A DNA stretch of 42,841 nt, taken from the NCBI RefSeq assembly GCF_003634965.1, contig NZ_RBXP01000016.1, positions 1 to 42,841 of the forward strand, written 5' to 3'. Within the stretch, counting starts at the first letter, position 1; the number at the start of each line of letters is the position of its first letter. Origin of the DNA: Azonexus fungiphilus. GTDB lineage: Bacteria; Pseudomonadota; Gammaproteobacteria; Burkholderiales; Rhodocyclaceae. This document shows, piece by piece, positions 9,527 to 16,741 of the stretch. Made by a program: the position numbers and the translations under genes. Under the pieces are notes generated by a model, which worked only from the letters and a program-made list of their open reading frames with translations, had not been told where the DNA came from and made no database searches.

Positions 9527-10369
9527 ATGGAACTCGTTCTCATCAGCGGCCTCTCCGGCTCAGGCAAGTCCGTCGCCCTGCACCTTCTCGAAGACGCCGG
9601 CTACTACTGCGTGGACAACCTGCCGGTGGTGATGCTGACGGTCCTCGTCGGCATGCTCGCGGAAGAAAAAGTGCGCAAGGTCGCCGTCGCCATCGACGCC
9701 CGCTCCGGCGGCGGCATCGAGTTGCTGCCGGAAAAGCTCAAGCGCCTCGCCGACGAGGGCGTCCGTCACAACTTCCTGTTCCTGCATGCCAGCGCGGAAA
9801 CCCTGCTCAAGCGCTATTCGGAAACCCGCCGGCGGCATCCGCTGGGCGGCGACGAGCGCACGCTGGCCGAGGCCATCGAACTGGAAAATGCGCTGCTGGC
9901 GCCGATTTCCGACCTCGGCCACCGGATCGACACGAGCAACCTGAAAGCCAACGCCCTGCGCGAGTGGATTCGCCAGTTCATTGCCGACGAACCCGGCCAG
10001 GGGCTGACGCTGATGTTCCAGTCCTTCGGCTTCAAGCACGGCATCCCGCTCGACGCCGACCTCGTCTTCGACGTCCGCTGCCTGCCCAATCCGCACTACG
10101 AGCCGGCACTACGACCGCTGACCGGGCGCGACCGGCCGGTTGCCGAGTTTCTCGAGGGCGAGCCGGAAGTCCTGCGCATGCGCGAGGATATCGCCCGTTT
10201 CGTCGCCGACTGGCTGCCCAGCTACGTGCGCGACAACCGCAATTACCTGACGGTGGCGATCGGCTGCACCGGCGGCCAGCATCGCTCGGTGTACCTGGCC
10301 GAGGCGCTCGGCCGCCGCTTCGCCGGCCAGGCCCGCGTGCTCGTCCGCCACCGCACGCTGGCCGGCTGA
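9527..10369 (+). CDS. rapZ: RNase adapter protein RapZ
   Basis: A 280-residue P-loop protein. Walker A GLSGSGKS is at residues 8-15, followed by [12 protein letters not shown] typical of the family, and the C-terminal domain carries [14 protein letters not shown]. In enterobacteria RapZ binds small RNAs and directs RNase E to control amino-sugar synthesis; other relatives bind nucleotides with less clear roles. The usual PTS neighbours (hprK, ptsN) are absent here. The gene is instead followed after one base by a NusG-II-domain gene. Confidence 0.93.
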   Translation: MELVLISGLSGSGKSVALHLLEDAGYYCVDNLPVVMLTVLVGMLAEEKVRKVAVAIDARSGGGIELLPEKLKRLADEGVRHNFLFLHASAETLLKRYSETRRRHPLGGDERTLAEAIELENALLAPISDLGHRIDTSNLKANALREWIRQFIADEPGQGLTLMFQSFGFKHGIPLDADLVFDVRCLPNPHYEPALRPLTGRDRPVAEFLEGEPEVLRMREDIARFVADWLPSYVRDNRNYLTVAIGCTGGQHRSVYLAEALGRRFAGQARVLVRHRTLAG

Positions 10370-10370
10370 C

Positions 10371-10745
10371 ATGCGCTGGCTGGCGCTGCTGCGGCCAGGC
10401 GACTGGCTGACCCTCGCCGCCGGCGCGGCACTGGTCGGCGCCAGCGTACCGATGTTCTGGCAAGGCGGCCTCGCCGACCGCGCGATCGTCCGCCAGGAAG
10501 GCCGGGTTTTCGCCGAACTCGACCTCCGGGCGCGCAAGCAGCTGGAAGTCCCCGGGCCGCTCGGCATCACGCTGATCGCCGTCGAACCCGGGCGCGCCCG
10601 CGTCGTCTCCGACCCCGGGCCGCGCCAGTACTGCGTCCGCCAGGGCTGGCTGATGCGCCCCGGCGAGATCGCGATCTGCGCCCCCAACCGTGTCAGCCTG
10701 CAGATCGCCGGCCGGACCAAGGTCTATGACTCGATCAGCTACTGA
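10371..10745 (+). CDS. NusG domain II-containing protein
   Basis: A 124-residue protein with one N-terminal membrane helix (about residues 9-29, WLTLAAGAALVGASVPMFW) and an extracytoplasmic beta-rich domain of the NusG-II type ending in RQGWLMRPGEIAICAPNRVSLQI. Such proteins are usually encoded next to a Gx transporter family protein, exactly as here. The following gene starts 20 bases before this one ends. Function is not established. Confidence 0.78.
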   Translation: MRWLALLRPGDWLTLAAGAALVGASVPMFWQGGLADRAIVRQEGRVFAELDLRARKQLEVPGPLGITLIAVEPGRARVVSDPGPRQYCVRQGWLMRPGEIAICAPNRVSLQIAGRTKVYDSISY

Positions 10746-11259
10746 ACTGGCAATCACCGCCGAGGACCGCCGCGTCGCCTGGCTGGCGACCGCCGCCGTC
10801 GGCCTGTCGCTGGTCGATGCGGCGATCCCCTCGCCGCTGCCCGGGGTCAAGCCGGGGCTGGCCAACATCGTCACCCTGGTCGTGCTCCTGCGCTACGGCT
10901 GGGCTACGGCGGTCTGGGTCAGCGTCCTGCGCGTGCTGGCCGGCAGCCTGCTGCTCGGCTACTTCCTCGCGCCCGGCTTCTTCCTGTCGCTGACCGGGAC
11001 CACCCTCAGCCTGCTCACCCTCGGCCTGGCCCGGCACCTGCCGGCACGCTGGTTCGGCCCGGTCAGCCTGTCCATCCTCGCCGCCTTCGCCCACATCGGC
11101 GGCCAGTTGCTGCTCGCCCGCGCCTGGCTGATCCCGCACGACGGCGTTTTCCTGCTGACCCCGGTGTTTGCCGGCGCGGCCCTGGTCTTCGGCACCATCA
11201 ACGGGCTGATCGCGGCTAAACTTCTGGCTGACACGCCCGCCACGGATTCCCCTCGATGA
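10726..11259 (+). CDS. Gx transporter family protein (heptaprenyl diphosphate synthase component I-like)
   Basis: A 177-residue membrane protein with about five hydrophobic helices. The motif DAAIPSPLPGVKPGLANIVTL is characteristic of the family, followed by LLRYGW and LGYFLAPGFFLSLTGT. The fold resembles substrate-binding components of energy-coupling-factor importers; the prenyl synthase name is historical and no synthase motifs are seen. The ATG at 10726 is chosen over an upstream GTG at 10690 because it shortens the overlap with the NusG-II gene. The stop overlaps the ubiX start as ATGA. Confidence 0.78.
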   Translation: MTRSATELAITAEDRRVAWLATAAVGLSLVDAAIPSPLPGVKPGLANIVTLVVLLRYGWATAVWVSVLRVLAGSLLLGYFLAPGFFLSLTGTTLSLLTLGLARHLPARWFGPVSLSILAAFAHIGGQLLLARAWLIPHDGVFLLTPVFAGAALVFGTINGLIAAKLLADTPATDSPR

Positions 11260-11867
11260 GCAAAACCGTCTGCCTCGCCCTGACCGGCGCCTCCGGCATG
11301 CCTTACGGCCTGCGCCTGCTCGAATGCCTGCTCGGCGCAGGCTGCCGCGTGCAGTTGCTGTACTCGCAGGCGGCGCAGATCGTCGCCCGTCAGGAAATGG
11401 ATTTCGAACTGCCGTCGCGACCGGCTGATGCCAGGGCCGCCCTGATTTCGCGTTATCCGACGGTCGACCGTGAAAATCTGCAGGTTTTCGGCCGCGAGGA
11501 ATGGTTCGCGCCGGTTGCCTCCGGCTCCAATCCGCCCGACGCGATGATCATCTGCCCCTGTTCGATGGGCACGCTGGCGGCGATCGCCCAGGGGCTTTCC
11601 GACAACCTGATCGAGCGCGCCGCCGACGTCGTCCTCAAGGAAGGCCGCAAGCTGGTGCTGGTTCCACGTGAAACCCCGTTTTCGGCGATTCACCTCGAAA
11701 ACATGCTGCGCCTGGCGCGCGCCGGCGCCGTCATCCTGCCGCCCAGCCCCGGCTTCTACCAGCATCCGCAGAGCGTCCAGGACATCGTCGATTTCGTCGT
11801 CGCCCGCGTCCTCGACCAGGTCGGGGTCAGCCACAGCCTGATGCAACGCTGGGGCGAGGCGCGCTGA
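11256..11867 (+). CDS. ubiX: Flavin prenyltransferase UbiX
   Basis: A 203-residue flavoprotein starting LALTGASGMPYGLRLLECL, with the SNPPDAMIICPCSMGTLAAIAQGLSDNLIERAADV and LVLVPRETPFSAIHLENMLRL blocks of the UbiX/Pad1 family. It attaches a dimethylallyl group to FMN to make the prenylated cofactor used by UbiD-type decarboxylases in ubiquinone synthesis and aromatic metabolism. It is coupled to the Gx gene by a four-base overlap. An uptake-like motif with a fully palindromic core lies inside. Confidence 0.93.
   Translation: MSKTVCLALTGASGMPYGLRLLECLLGAGCRVQLLYSQAAQIVARQEMDFELPSRPADARAALISRYPTVDRENLQVFGREEWFAPVASGSNPPDAMIICPCSMGTLAAIAQGLSDNLIERAADVVLKEGRKLVLVPRETPFSAIHLENMLRLARAGAVILPPSPGFYQHPQSVQDIVDFVVARVLDQVGVSHSLMQRWGEAR
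11460..11488 (+). repeat. Uptake-like motif with palindromic core
   Basis: The core is the complete palindrome ACGGTCGACCGT (11460-11471). On the plus strand AAAAT lies at +5 to +9 and TTTT at +17 to +20; inside ubiX. Confidence 0.55.
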
Positions 11868-11868
11868 G

Positions 11869-12498
11869 ATGGGCTGGTTCGACTTCATCCGGGCGCCGGC
11901 CGGCGGCGGTGTCGAAACCCTGACGATTCCGCTGTTTCCGCTCAACACCGTGCTCTTTCCCGGCGGCGTGCAGCCGCTGAAGATCTTCGAGCAGCGCTAC
12001 CTGGACATGGCTGCCGCCTGCCTCAAGGCCGACACGCCCTTCGGCATCTGCCTGATCGACGCCGGCGGCGAAGTCGGCGAGGCGGCGGTACCGCACACCG
12101 TCGGTACGCTGGCCAGCATCGCCAACTGGGAAATGGAGCAGCTCGGCATCCTGATGATCGACGCCGTCGGCGGTCGCCGCTTCCGCATCCTCGACCACGA
12201 GGTCGGCGCCGACAAGCTGCTGCTCGCCACCGTCGAGCTGATCGCCGAGCCGGAAGTGCCGCTGCCGCAGCACCGCGAACGCCTGCTGCCGCTGTTGCAG
12301 AAGGTCATCGGCGACCTCGGCCCGCAACGCATGCCGGAACCGCATCGCTACGCCGACGCAGCCTGGGTCGGCTACCGCCTGACCGAGGTGCTGCCGGTGC
12401 AGAACCTGGCCAAGCAGAAGCTCCTCGAACTCGAGGACCCGCTGGCCCGGCTCGACATCCTCGAGCGCTTCCTCGACCAGCGCAAGCTGCTCGGCTAG
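11869..12498 (+). CDS. LON peptidase substrate-binding domain protein
   Basis: A 209-residue stand-alone protein of the Lon N-terminal domain family: TIPLFPLNTVLFPGGVQPLKIFEQRYLDM is the family hallmark, and no ATPase or protease domain follows. The C-terminal half is helical and ends LARLDILERFLDQRKLLG. Such proteins are cytoplasmic with no settled role. The ATG follows the ubiX stop closely. The stop overlaps the convergent PII-like gene. Confidence 0.88.
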   Translation: MGWFDFIRAPAGGGVETLTIPLFPLNTVLFPGGVQPLKIFEQRYLDMAAACLKADTPFGICLIDAGGEVGEAAVPHTVGTLASIANWEMEQLGILMIDAVGGRRFRILDHEVGADKLLLATVELIAEPEVPLPQHRERLLPLLQKVIGDLGPQRMPEPHRYADAAWVGYRLTEVLPVQNLAKQKLLELEDPLARLDILERFLDQRKLLG

Positions 12499-12803
12499 AA
12501 CTTCTCCGCCCGCAGCACCTGGACGTCGGAGAGGAAGACGACCAGCTGGTAGCTGCTGAAATACTGCGCTTCGAGGTGGCGGACGACGGCTTCGGCGACC
12601 GCCTCGTCGCACAGCACCTCGACCCGGATGTTGGCGCTCGCCGGCCAGGCCGCGTCGCGGCGGCCATGGGCGCCGCTGCCGCGGGCATCGGAAATCGTGT
12701 AGCCGTGCGCGCCGAAGCCTGGCAATTCCTTTTCCAGGCGCTTTTCCAACGCCGCCTCGCAGACGATGGTCAGCAGCTTGCGGGTTTGCAGCGGGCGATT
12801 CAT
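12495..12803 (-). CDS. PII-like signalling protein next to SbtA (SbtB-like)
   Basis: A 102-residue ferredoxin-like-fold protein: KLLTIVCEAALEKRLEKELPGFGAHGYTISDARGSGAHG resembles cyanobacterial SbtB up to the T-loop. The C-terminal redox CGPxGC extension of cyanobacterial SbtB is absent (it ends VLRAEKF). SbtB binds adenine nucleotides and gates the bicarbonate transporter SbtA. Its ATG overlaps the stop of the SbtA-like gene (ATGA), which strongly supports a functional pair. The open frame extends far upstream but overlaps sbtA in another frame, so this start is preferred. Confidence 0.85.
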   Translation of the reverse strand: MNRPLQTRKLLTIVCEAALEKRLEKELPGFGAHGYTISDARGSGAHGRRDAAWPASANIRVEVLCDEAVAEAVVRHLEAQYFSSYQLVVFLSDVQVLRAEKF

Positions 12804-13744
12804 GCGAAGACTCCATGCAGGGTGACGGCCGCCCAATGATAGGCCGGAATGCCGAGCAGCAGGTTGAACGGGAAGGTGATGCCGAGCGCGGCGCCGATCG
12901 ACAGGCCGGGATTGGCTTCCGGCACGGCGATGCGCATCGCCGCCGGGGCCGCGATGTAGGAAGCGCTGGCGTAGAGCGTCGCGAGCAGCGTCATGCCGCC
13001 GACCGACAGGCCGAGCAGCAGACCGGTGGCAATGCCGAGGGCGGCACCGACCAGCGGCATGGCGACGGCGAAGCCGGCGAGGAACCAGCCGGCCCGGCGC
13101 AGGTCGCCGATGCGGCTGGCGGCAACCAGGCCCATCTCGAGCAGGAAGATCGCCAGCATCCCCTTGAACAGGTCGAAGAACAGCTTGTCGAGCGGCTTCA
13201 GCCCCTCGCTGCCGGCAATCCAGCCGATCGCCAGGCCGCCGAGCAGGAGCACGATGCTCTTGCCGGCGAAGACCTCGTGCAGGACCTTGCTCCAGTCGCC
13301 CGAACCGGCGCCGCGGCGGGCCAGCCAGATGCCGATCATCAGCGCCGGGAATTCGAGCAGGACGAGGAAGACGGTCATGTAGCCCTCGGCGCTTTCGCCG
13401 CGGCCGAGCAGGAAGGTCGAGGCGACGGCGAAGGTGACCACGCTGACCGAGCCGTAGTGGGCGGCGATCGACGCCGCGTCGGCGCGCGGCAGTTTGCCCA
13501 GGCGAGCCAGCACCGGAAAGGCGATCAGCGGGATCAAGGCACCGGCAGCGACGACAACGCCGGCGGCAAACAGCAATTCGCCGACCGGGTAGCGCGCCAG
13601 TTCGACGCCGCCCTTGAGACCGATGGCGAGCAGCAGGAAGATGCTCAGCGATTCGTAGAGGACGGCAGGGATGCGCAGGTCGGAACGGATCAGCCCGGCC
13701 AGCGCGCCGAGCAGGAAGAAGAGGATGACGGGTTCGAAGGGCAT
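12800..13744 (-). CDS. sbtA: Sodium-dependent bicarbonate transporter, SbtA family
   Basis: A 314-residue membrane protein with about ten hydrophobic helices in two halves linked by a hydrophilic stretch (ARRGAGSGDWSKVLHEVFAGK). Family features include GLKGGVELARYP, ADAASIAAHYGSVSVVTFAVA and, in the second half, YASASYIAAPAAMRIAVPEANPGL. Length and topology fit the SbtA family of Na+/HCO3- symporters. It is encoded with a PII-like partner and divergently from a CbbR-like regulator, which points to inorganic carbon uptake. Many non-cyanobacterial members lack direct transport data. Confidence 0.83.
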   Translation of the reverse strand: MPFEPVILFFLLGALAGLIRSDLRIPAVLYESLSIFLLLAIGLKGGVELARYPVGELLFAAGVVVAAGALIPLIAFPVLARLGKLPRADAASIAAHYGSVSVVTFAVASTFLLGRGESAEGYMTVFLVLLEFPALMIGIWLARRGAGSGDWSKVLHEVFAGKSIVLLLGGLAIGWIAGSEGLKPLDKLFFDLFKGMLAIFLLEMGLVAASRIGDLRRAGWFLAGFAVAMPLVGAALGIATGLLLGLSVGGMTLLATLYASASYIAAPAAMRIAVPEANPGLSIGAALGITFPFNLLLGIPAYHWAAVTLHGVFA

Positions 13745-13848
13745 GAAGGCAATCCGGCAGGCGGCAAGGCCGCGACGGCGTGACTATCCCTTTTGCCATC
13801 GATTAAATCCAATTAAACTTTCACAAAAATCCATTTGCTTCAACTTAT
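13745..13848. promoter_or_regulatory. Divergent sbtA / lysR control region
   Basis: A 104-base intergenic region, AT-rich on the lysR side. ATTAAA occurs twice ten bases apart (13802-13807 and 13812-13817), one helical turn, next to a run of A residues. LysR regulators typically bind such divergent regions. No clean T-N11-A palindrome could be fixed by eye. Confidence 0.4.
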
Positions 13849-14745
13849 ATGAATCGCCGCCACATCACCCAGCGCCAGCTCGAGACCTTTGCCACGGTCG
13901 CCCGTCTCGGCAGCTTCTCGCGTGCTGCCGAGACGCTGCACCTGACGCAGCCGGCGGTGTCGATCCAGATCAAGCAGCTGAGCGAGACGATCGGCCTGCC
14001 GCTGTTCGAACAGATCGGCCGCGACATCCGCCTGACCGCCGCCGGCGAGGAACTGCAGGCGACCGTGCGCGCCCTTGACGACGAATGGGCGCGCTTCGAC
14101 TCGGCGATCGGCGCCCTCTGGGGCATGCACAGCGGCCGCCTGCGGGTGGCGCTGGTGACTACTGCCAAGTACTTCCTGCCGCGCATGCTCGGTGCCTTCT
14201 GCCGACGCTACCCGCACATCGACGTGCAACTCGAGATCACCAACCGCGCCGGCGTCGTCGCCCGCATGCGCGGCAACGAGGACGATCTCTACATCATGTC
14301 GCTGCCGCCGGCCGACATGGACATCGTCGTCCGCCCCTTCCTCGACAACCCGCTGGTCGTCGTCGCCCCCCTTGGGCATGCGGCGGCCGGCCGCCGCTGC
14401 ACGCTCGACGAACTGGCCGGCGAATCCTTTCTGCTGCGCGAACCCGGTTCCGGGTCGCGGGCGGCCGTCGACCGTCACCTGCAGAAGCTGGAAAAATCGC
14501 TGCGGGTACGGTTGACCGTGGCCAGCAACGAAGCCATCCGCGACCTCGTCGCCAGCGGCCTCGGCCTGTCCATCCTCTCGCGCCACTCACTGGCCGCCGA
14601 CCCGGCCGACGACGGCATCTGCATCCTCGACGTCGAGCATTTCCCGATCCAGCAGCCATGGTCGATCGTTCATCTCAAGGGCAAGGTACTGTCGCTGCCG
14701 GCCCAGGCCTTCATCGGCGAACTGGTGCAGACCAGCCAGGCCTGA
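13849..14745 (+). CDS. LysR-family transcriptional regulator, CbbR-like
   Basis: A 298-residue regulator. The N-terminal helix-turn-helix (ITQRQLETFATVARLGSFSRAAETLHLTQPAVSIQIKQL) matches CbbR-type proteins closely. An effector domain follows, with RLRVALVTTAKYFLPRMLGAFCRRYP and LVVVAPLGHAAA. CbbR controls Calvin cycle and carbon-uptake genes; the divergent SbtA/PII pair is the obvious target. No cbb genes lie in the window, so control of those is not shown. Confidence 0.88.
   Translation: MNRRHITQRQLETFATVARLGSFSRAAETLHLTQPAVSIQIKQLSETIGLPLFEQIGRDIRLTAAGEELQATVRALDDEWARFDSAIGALWGMHSGRLRVALVTTAKYFLPRMLGAFCRRYPHIDVQLEITNRAGVVARMRGNEDDLYIMSLPPADMDIVVRPFLDNPLVVVAPLGHAAAGRRCTLDELAGESFLLREPGSGSRAAVDRHLQKLEKSLRVRLTVASNEAIRDLVASGLGLSILSRHSLAADPADDGICILDVEHFPIQQPWSIVHLKGKVLSLPAQAFIGELVQTSQA
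14491..14519 (-). repeat. Uptake-like motif
   Basis: ACGGTCAAC on the minus strand (14519-14511) with ATTTTT at +14 to +19; inside the lysR gene. Confidence 0.5.
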
Positions 14746-14856
14746 GCGCGGGTTTATTTGTCGCCGATCGCCCCGCCGCTGCCGATTCGGCACTAAACTC
14801 CCGGCCGCGGGCCGGCGTTGCCATGCCCGCCCATCCACCCACGGCAAAGGCACACC

Positions 14857-15348
14857 ATGTCCCCACTGCACGACGTCGACGTCCTCCTCCTGCTCGCCAC
14901 CTCGCTGGCGGCCAAGCGCCGCCCGGCCGAAACCGGCGAAATCGTCGCCGCCATCGACCTGGTCAACGGCAACGTCCCGGGCGAGGAAAAACTGGCCGAA
15001 GCCTTCGCCCGCCTCGGCACGGCCGGCCTGCTGGTGGCTGCCGCCGGCGGCATCGGGCTCAGCCCGGCTGCCGAAGGGCTGATCGAGATCCTGCCGCGCA
15101 AGGGCGATCACGCCCAGCGCCTGTTCGAATTGCGCGGCCTGCTCGGTGCCTACCGGCCAGCCGAGGAAGCCCCGGCGATCTCCGTCGCCGCCGCCGACCT
15201 GCGTGCCGCCATCCTCGCCCACCGGGCCGCGGCGGCCGGACCGGCCAAGAACCTGCTGGTCCCGAAGCCGAAGCCGGAAACCAGCCAGGCCCGCCCCGGA
15301 CAACGTCAGCGCAAGCCGCTGGCCAAGGGCAAGCCCCGCCCGCGCTGA
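14857..15348 (+). CDS. Hypothetical protein with basic C-terminal tail
   Basis: A 163-residue protein. The first 110 residues look like a small helical or winged-helix unit (VDVLLLLATSLAAKRRPAE, then EKLAEAFARLGTAGLLVAA). The last 35 are basic and low-complexity (GQRQRKPLAKGKPRPR), which could contact nucleic acid. The ATG at 14857 follows AAAGG; an earlier TTG at 14818 is possible but has no clear binding site. A strong terminator follows. No function can be assigned. Confidence 0.65.
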   Translation: MSPLHDVDVLLLLATSLAAKRRPAETGEIVAAIDLVNGNVPGEEKLAEAFARLGTAGLLVAAAGGIGLSPAAEGLIEILPRKGDHAQRLFELRGLLGAYRPAEEAPAISVAAADLRAAILAHRAAAAGPAKNLLVPKPKPETSQARPGQRQRKPLAKGKPRPR

Positions 15349-15369
15349 AAACCGGCCGGCGAAAAAGCG

Positions 15370-15397
15370 AAAGCCAACCCGAGCGGTTGGCTTTTTT
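15370..15397 (+). terminator. Rho-independent terminator
   Basis: Ten-base stem (AAAGCCAACC / GGTTGGCTTT), 5-base loop, then a T-run; 21 bases after the hypothetical gene. The A-run on the other side means it could also stop transcripts leaving tRNA-Gly on the minus strand. Confidence 0.85.
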
Positions 15398-15426
15398 ACT
15401 GGCAAATCGGGGACGGCCGAAATTTC

Positions 15427-15500
15427 TGGAGCGGGCGAAGGGAATCGAACCCTCCTCATGAGCTTGGGAAGCTCAGGTAATGCCACTATACGACGCCCGC
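15427..15500 (-). tRNA. tRNA-Gly (anticodon CCC)
   Basis: On the minus strand the 74 bases fold as a cloverleaf: acceptor GCGGGCG/CGCCCGC, anticodon stem TGAGC/GCTCA around loop TTCCCAA (anticodon CCC, reads GGG), T-stem GAGGG/CCCTT with loop TTCGATT. CCA is encoded (15429-15427) after discriminator T. The acceptor and anticodon arms closely match the glycine CCC tRNA of other proteobacteria. Confidence 0.95.
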
Positions 15501-15714
15501 CCGGGCGGCAAGGACGCGATTCTATGCCGAGTCGACCGGCAATTCAATGTCGGCCTGAGGATTGCGCGCGCATCTTTCGGTTGCGCTTTGTAACACTGCT
15601 GGCCCAGCGCGTAGCAGTCGGTATCAGCCGGGAACCCCTGGTGGCAGCGGCGGACCAACGCCTTGCCAGCCCCGCCGGGGCGGTCATCGACAACCACTGG
15701 AACAGGAGTCCGGA

Positions 15715-16176
15715 ATGCGCCCTTACCCGCCCAACAGCCCCCGCGCGATTGCCCGCGTCGTCGCCCTCGGCATGCTCATCGACGGCGTCGCCGACCAGGC
15801 CGAATACGCACTGATCGAGCAGGATGACTGCCTGCAGGCACTGGGCATCGACAGCACGCTGATCGATGCGGTGATTCACGAGCTTTACCAGGATCTCGAC
15901 CTAGGCGGTTCGATGACGCGGACGCTCGACCAGCGGCTGACCGCCGGCGACCTGGCCAAGGTGCTCGCCGAGATCAGCCTGCCTTTCCTGCAGCAGACGC
16001 TGCTGCGCGGCATGATGCGGGTCGTCCTGGCCAACGATGAACTGAGTACCGGCGAAGCGCGCCTGATCCGCGAGGCGCTGGTGCAATGGACCAGCGACGA
16101 AGGCGTCGGGCATCACCCGATTCCGGCCAATCCACCGCGTCGCCGCGCTGCGGACCGGGCGGCACAAGTCGCCTGA
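15715..16176 (+). CDS. Hypothetical helical protein, possibly TerB-like
   Basis: A 153-residue, mostly helical cytoplasmic protein. AIARVVALGMLIDGVADQAEYALIE and RGMMRVVLANDELSTGEARLIREAL each resemble the acidic helix-loop-helix repeats of TerB-family proteins (tellurite-resistance-associated, metal-binding), but the match is by eye and weak. AGGAG at 15704-15708 places the start at the ATG at 15715; the longer open frame upstream runs against the region next to the tRNA. About 210 bases between the tRNA and this gene hold no recognisable feature. Confidence 0.65.
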   Translation: MRPYPPNSPRAIARVVALGMLIDGVADQAEYALIEQDDCLQALGIDSTLIDAVIHELYQDLDLGGSMTRTLDQRLTAGDLAKVLAEISLPFLQQTLLRGMMRVVLANDELSTGEARLIREALVQWTSDEGVGHHPIPANPPRRRAADRAAQVA

Positions 16177-16186
16177 GCGGCCGGCG

Positions 16187-16678
16187 TCAGGCGTCGGCGA
16201 GCGTGCGGTACTGGCCGCCGTGGAAGAGCAACGGGGCCAGCGCCGGCGCTTCGGCGAACTGCTCGACGCGACCGACGAAAATCGTGTGATCGCCGCCGGC
16301 CAGGGCGCTTTCGTTGGCCACCTGGAAGCTGGCGCAGCAACCGGGGAAGACCGGCGCGCCGCCGACGCCCGGCTGCCACGGCAGGCCGGCGAAGCGGTCG
16401 GTCGGCCAGGTGGCGAAGCGGTTGGAGAGATCCTGCTGGTCGGCGGCGAGGATGTTGATCGCGTGGTGGCTGGCCTTGCGGAAGGCCTCGAGATTGTGCG
16501 AGCCGTTGTCGAGGCACCAGAGCACCAGCGCCGGCTGCAGCGAAACCGCCGAGAAGGAATTGACCGTCAGCCCGACCGGGTGGCCATCGGGATCGATCGC
16601 CGTGACGATGGCGATGCCGGTGGCGAAGCGGCCAAGGGCATTGCGCAGGGCGCGGGTATCGGTTTGCGGCTGGGTCAT
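16187..16678 (-). CDS. Flavin reductase-like domain protein
   Basis: A 163-residue protein of the FMN-binding flavin reductase family (two-component monooxygenase reductases): ALRNALGRFATGIAIVTAIDPDG at the start, GLTVNSFSAVSLQPALVLWCLD in the flavin-binding core, HHAINILAADQQDLSNRFA and a C-terminal GGQYRTLA. It would use NAD(P)H to reduce free flavin for a partner oxygenase, but no partner is adjacent. The ATG at 16678 is preferred; an in-frame GTG at 16687 would add three residues. Confidence 0.85.
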   Translation of the reverse strand: MTQPQTDTRALRNALGRFATGIAIVTAIDPDGHPVGLTVNSFSAVSLQPALVLWCLDNGSHNLEAFRKASHHAINILAADQQDLSNRFATWPTDRFAGLPWQPGVGGAPVFPGCCASFQVANESALAGGDHTIFVGRVEQFAEAPALAPLLFHGGQYRTLADA

Positions 16679-16741
16679 GGCATTCACTACGGAAAAAACG
16701 CCGTATTATCCCGGCTCCCGCTTCCCGCGTCGAGACGAAAT

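Noticed and set aside
14467..14475. Exact uptake-like core
   Set aside because: No A/T block at +15 to +20 in the core orientation, so not counted as a full element; likewise the core at 42379-42387.
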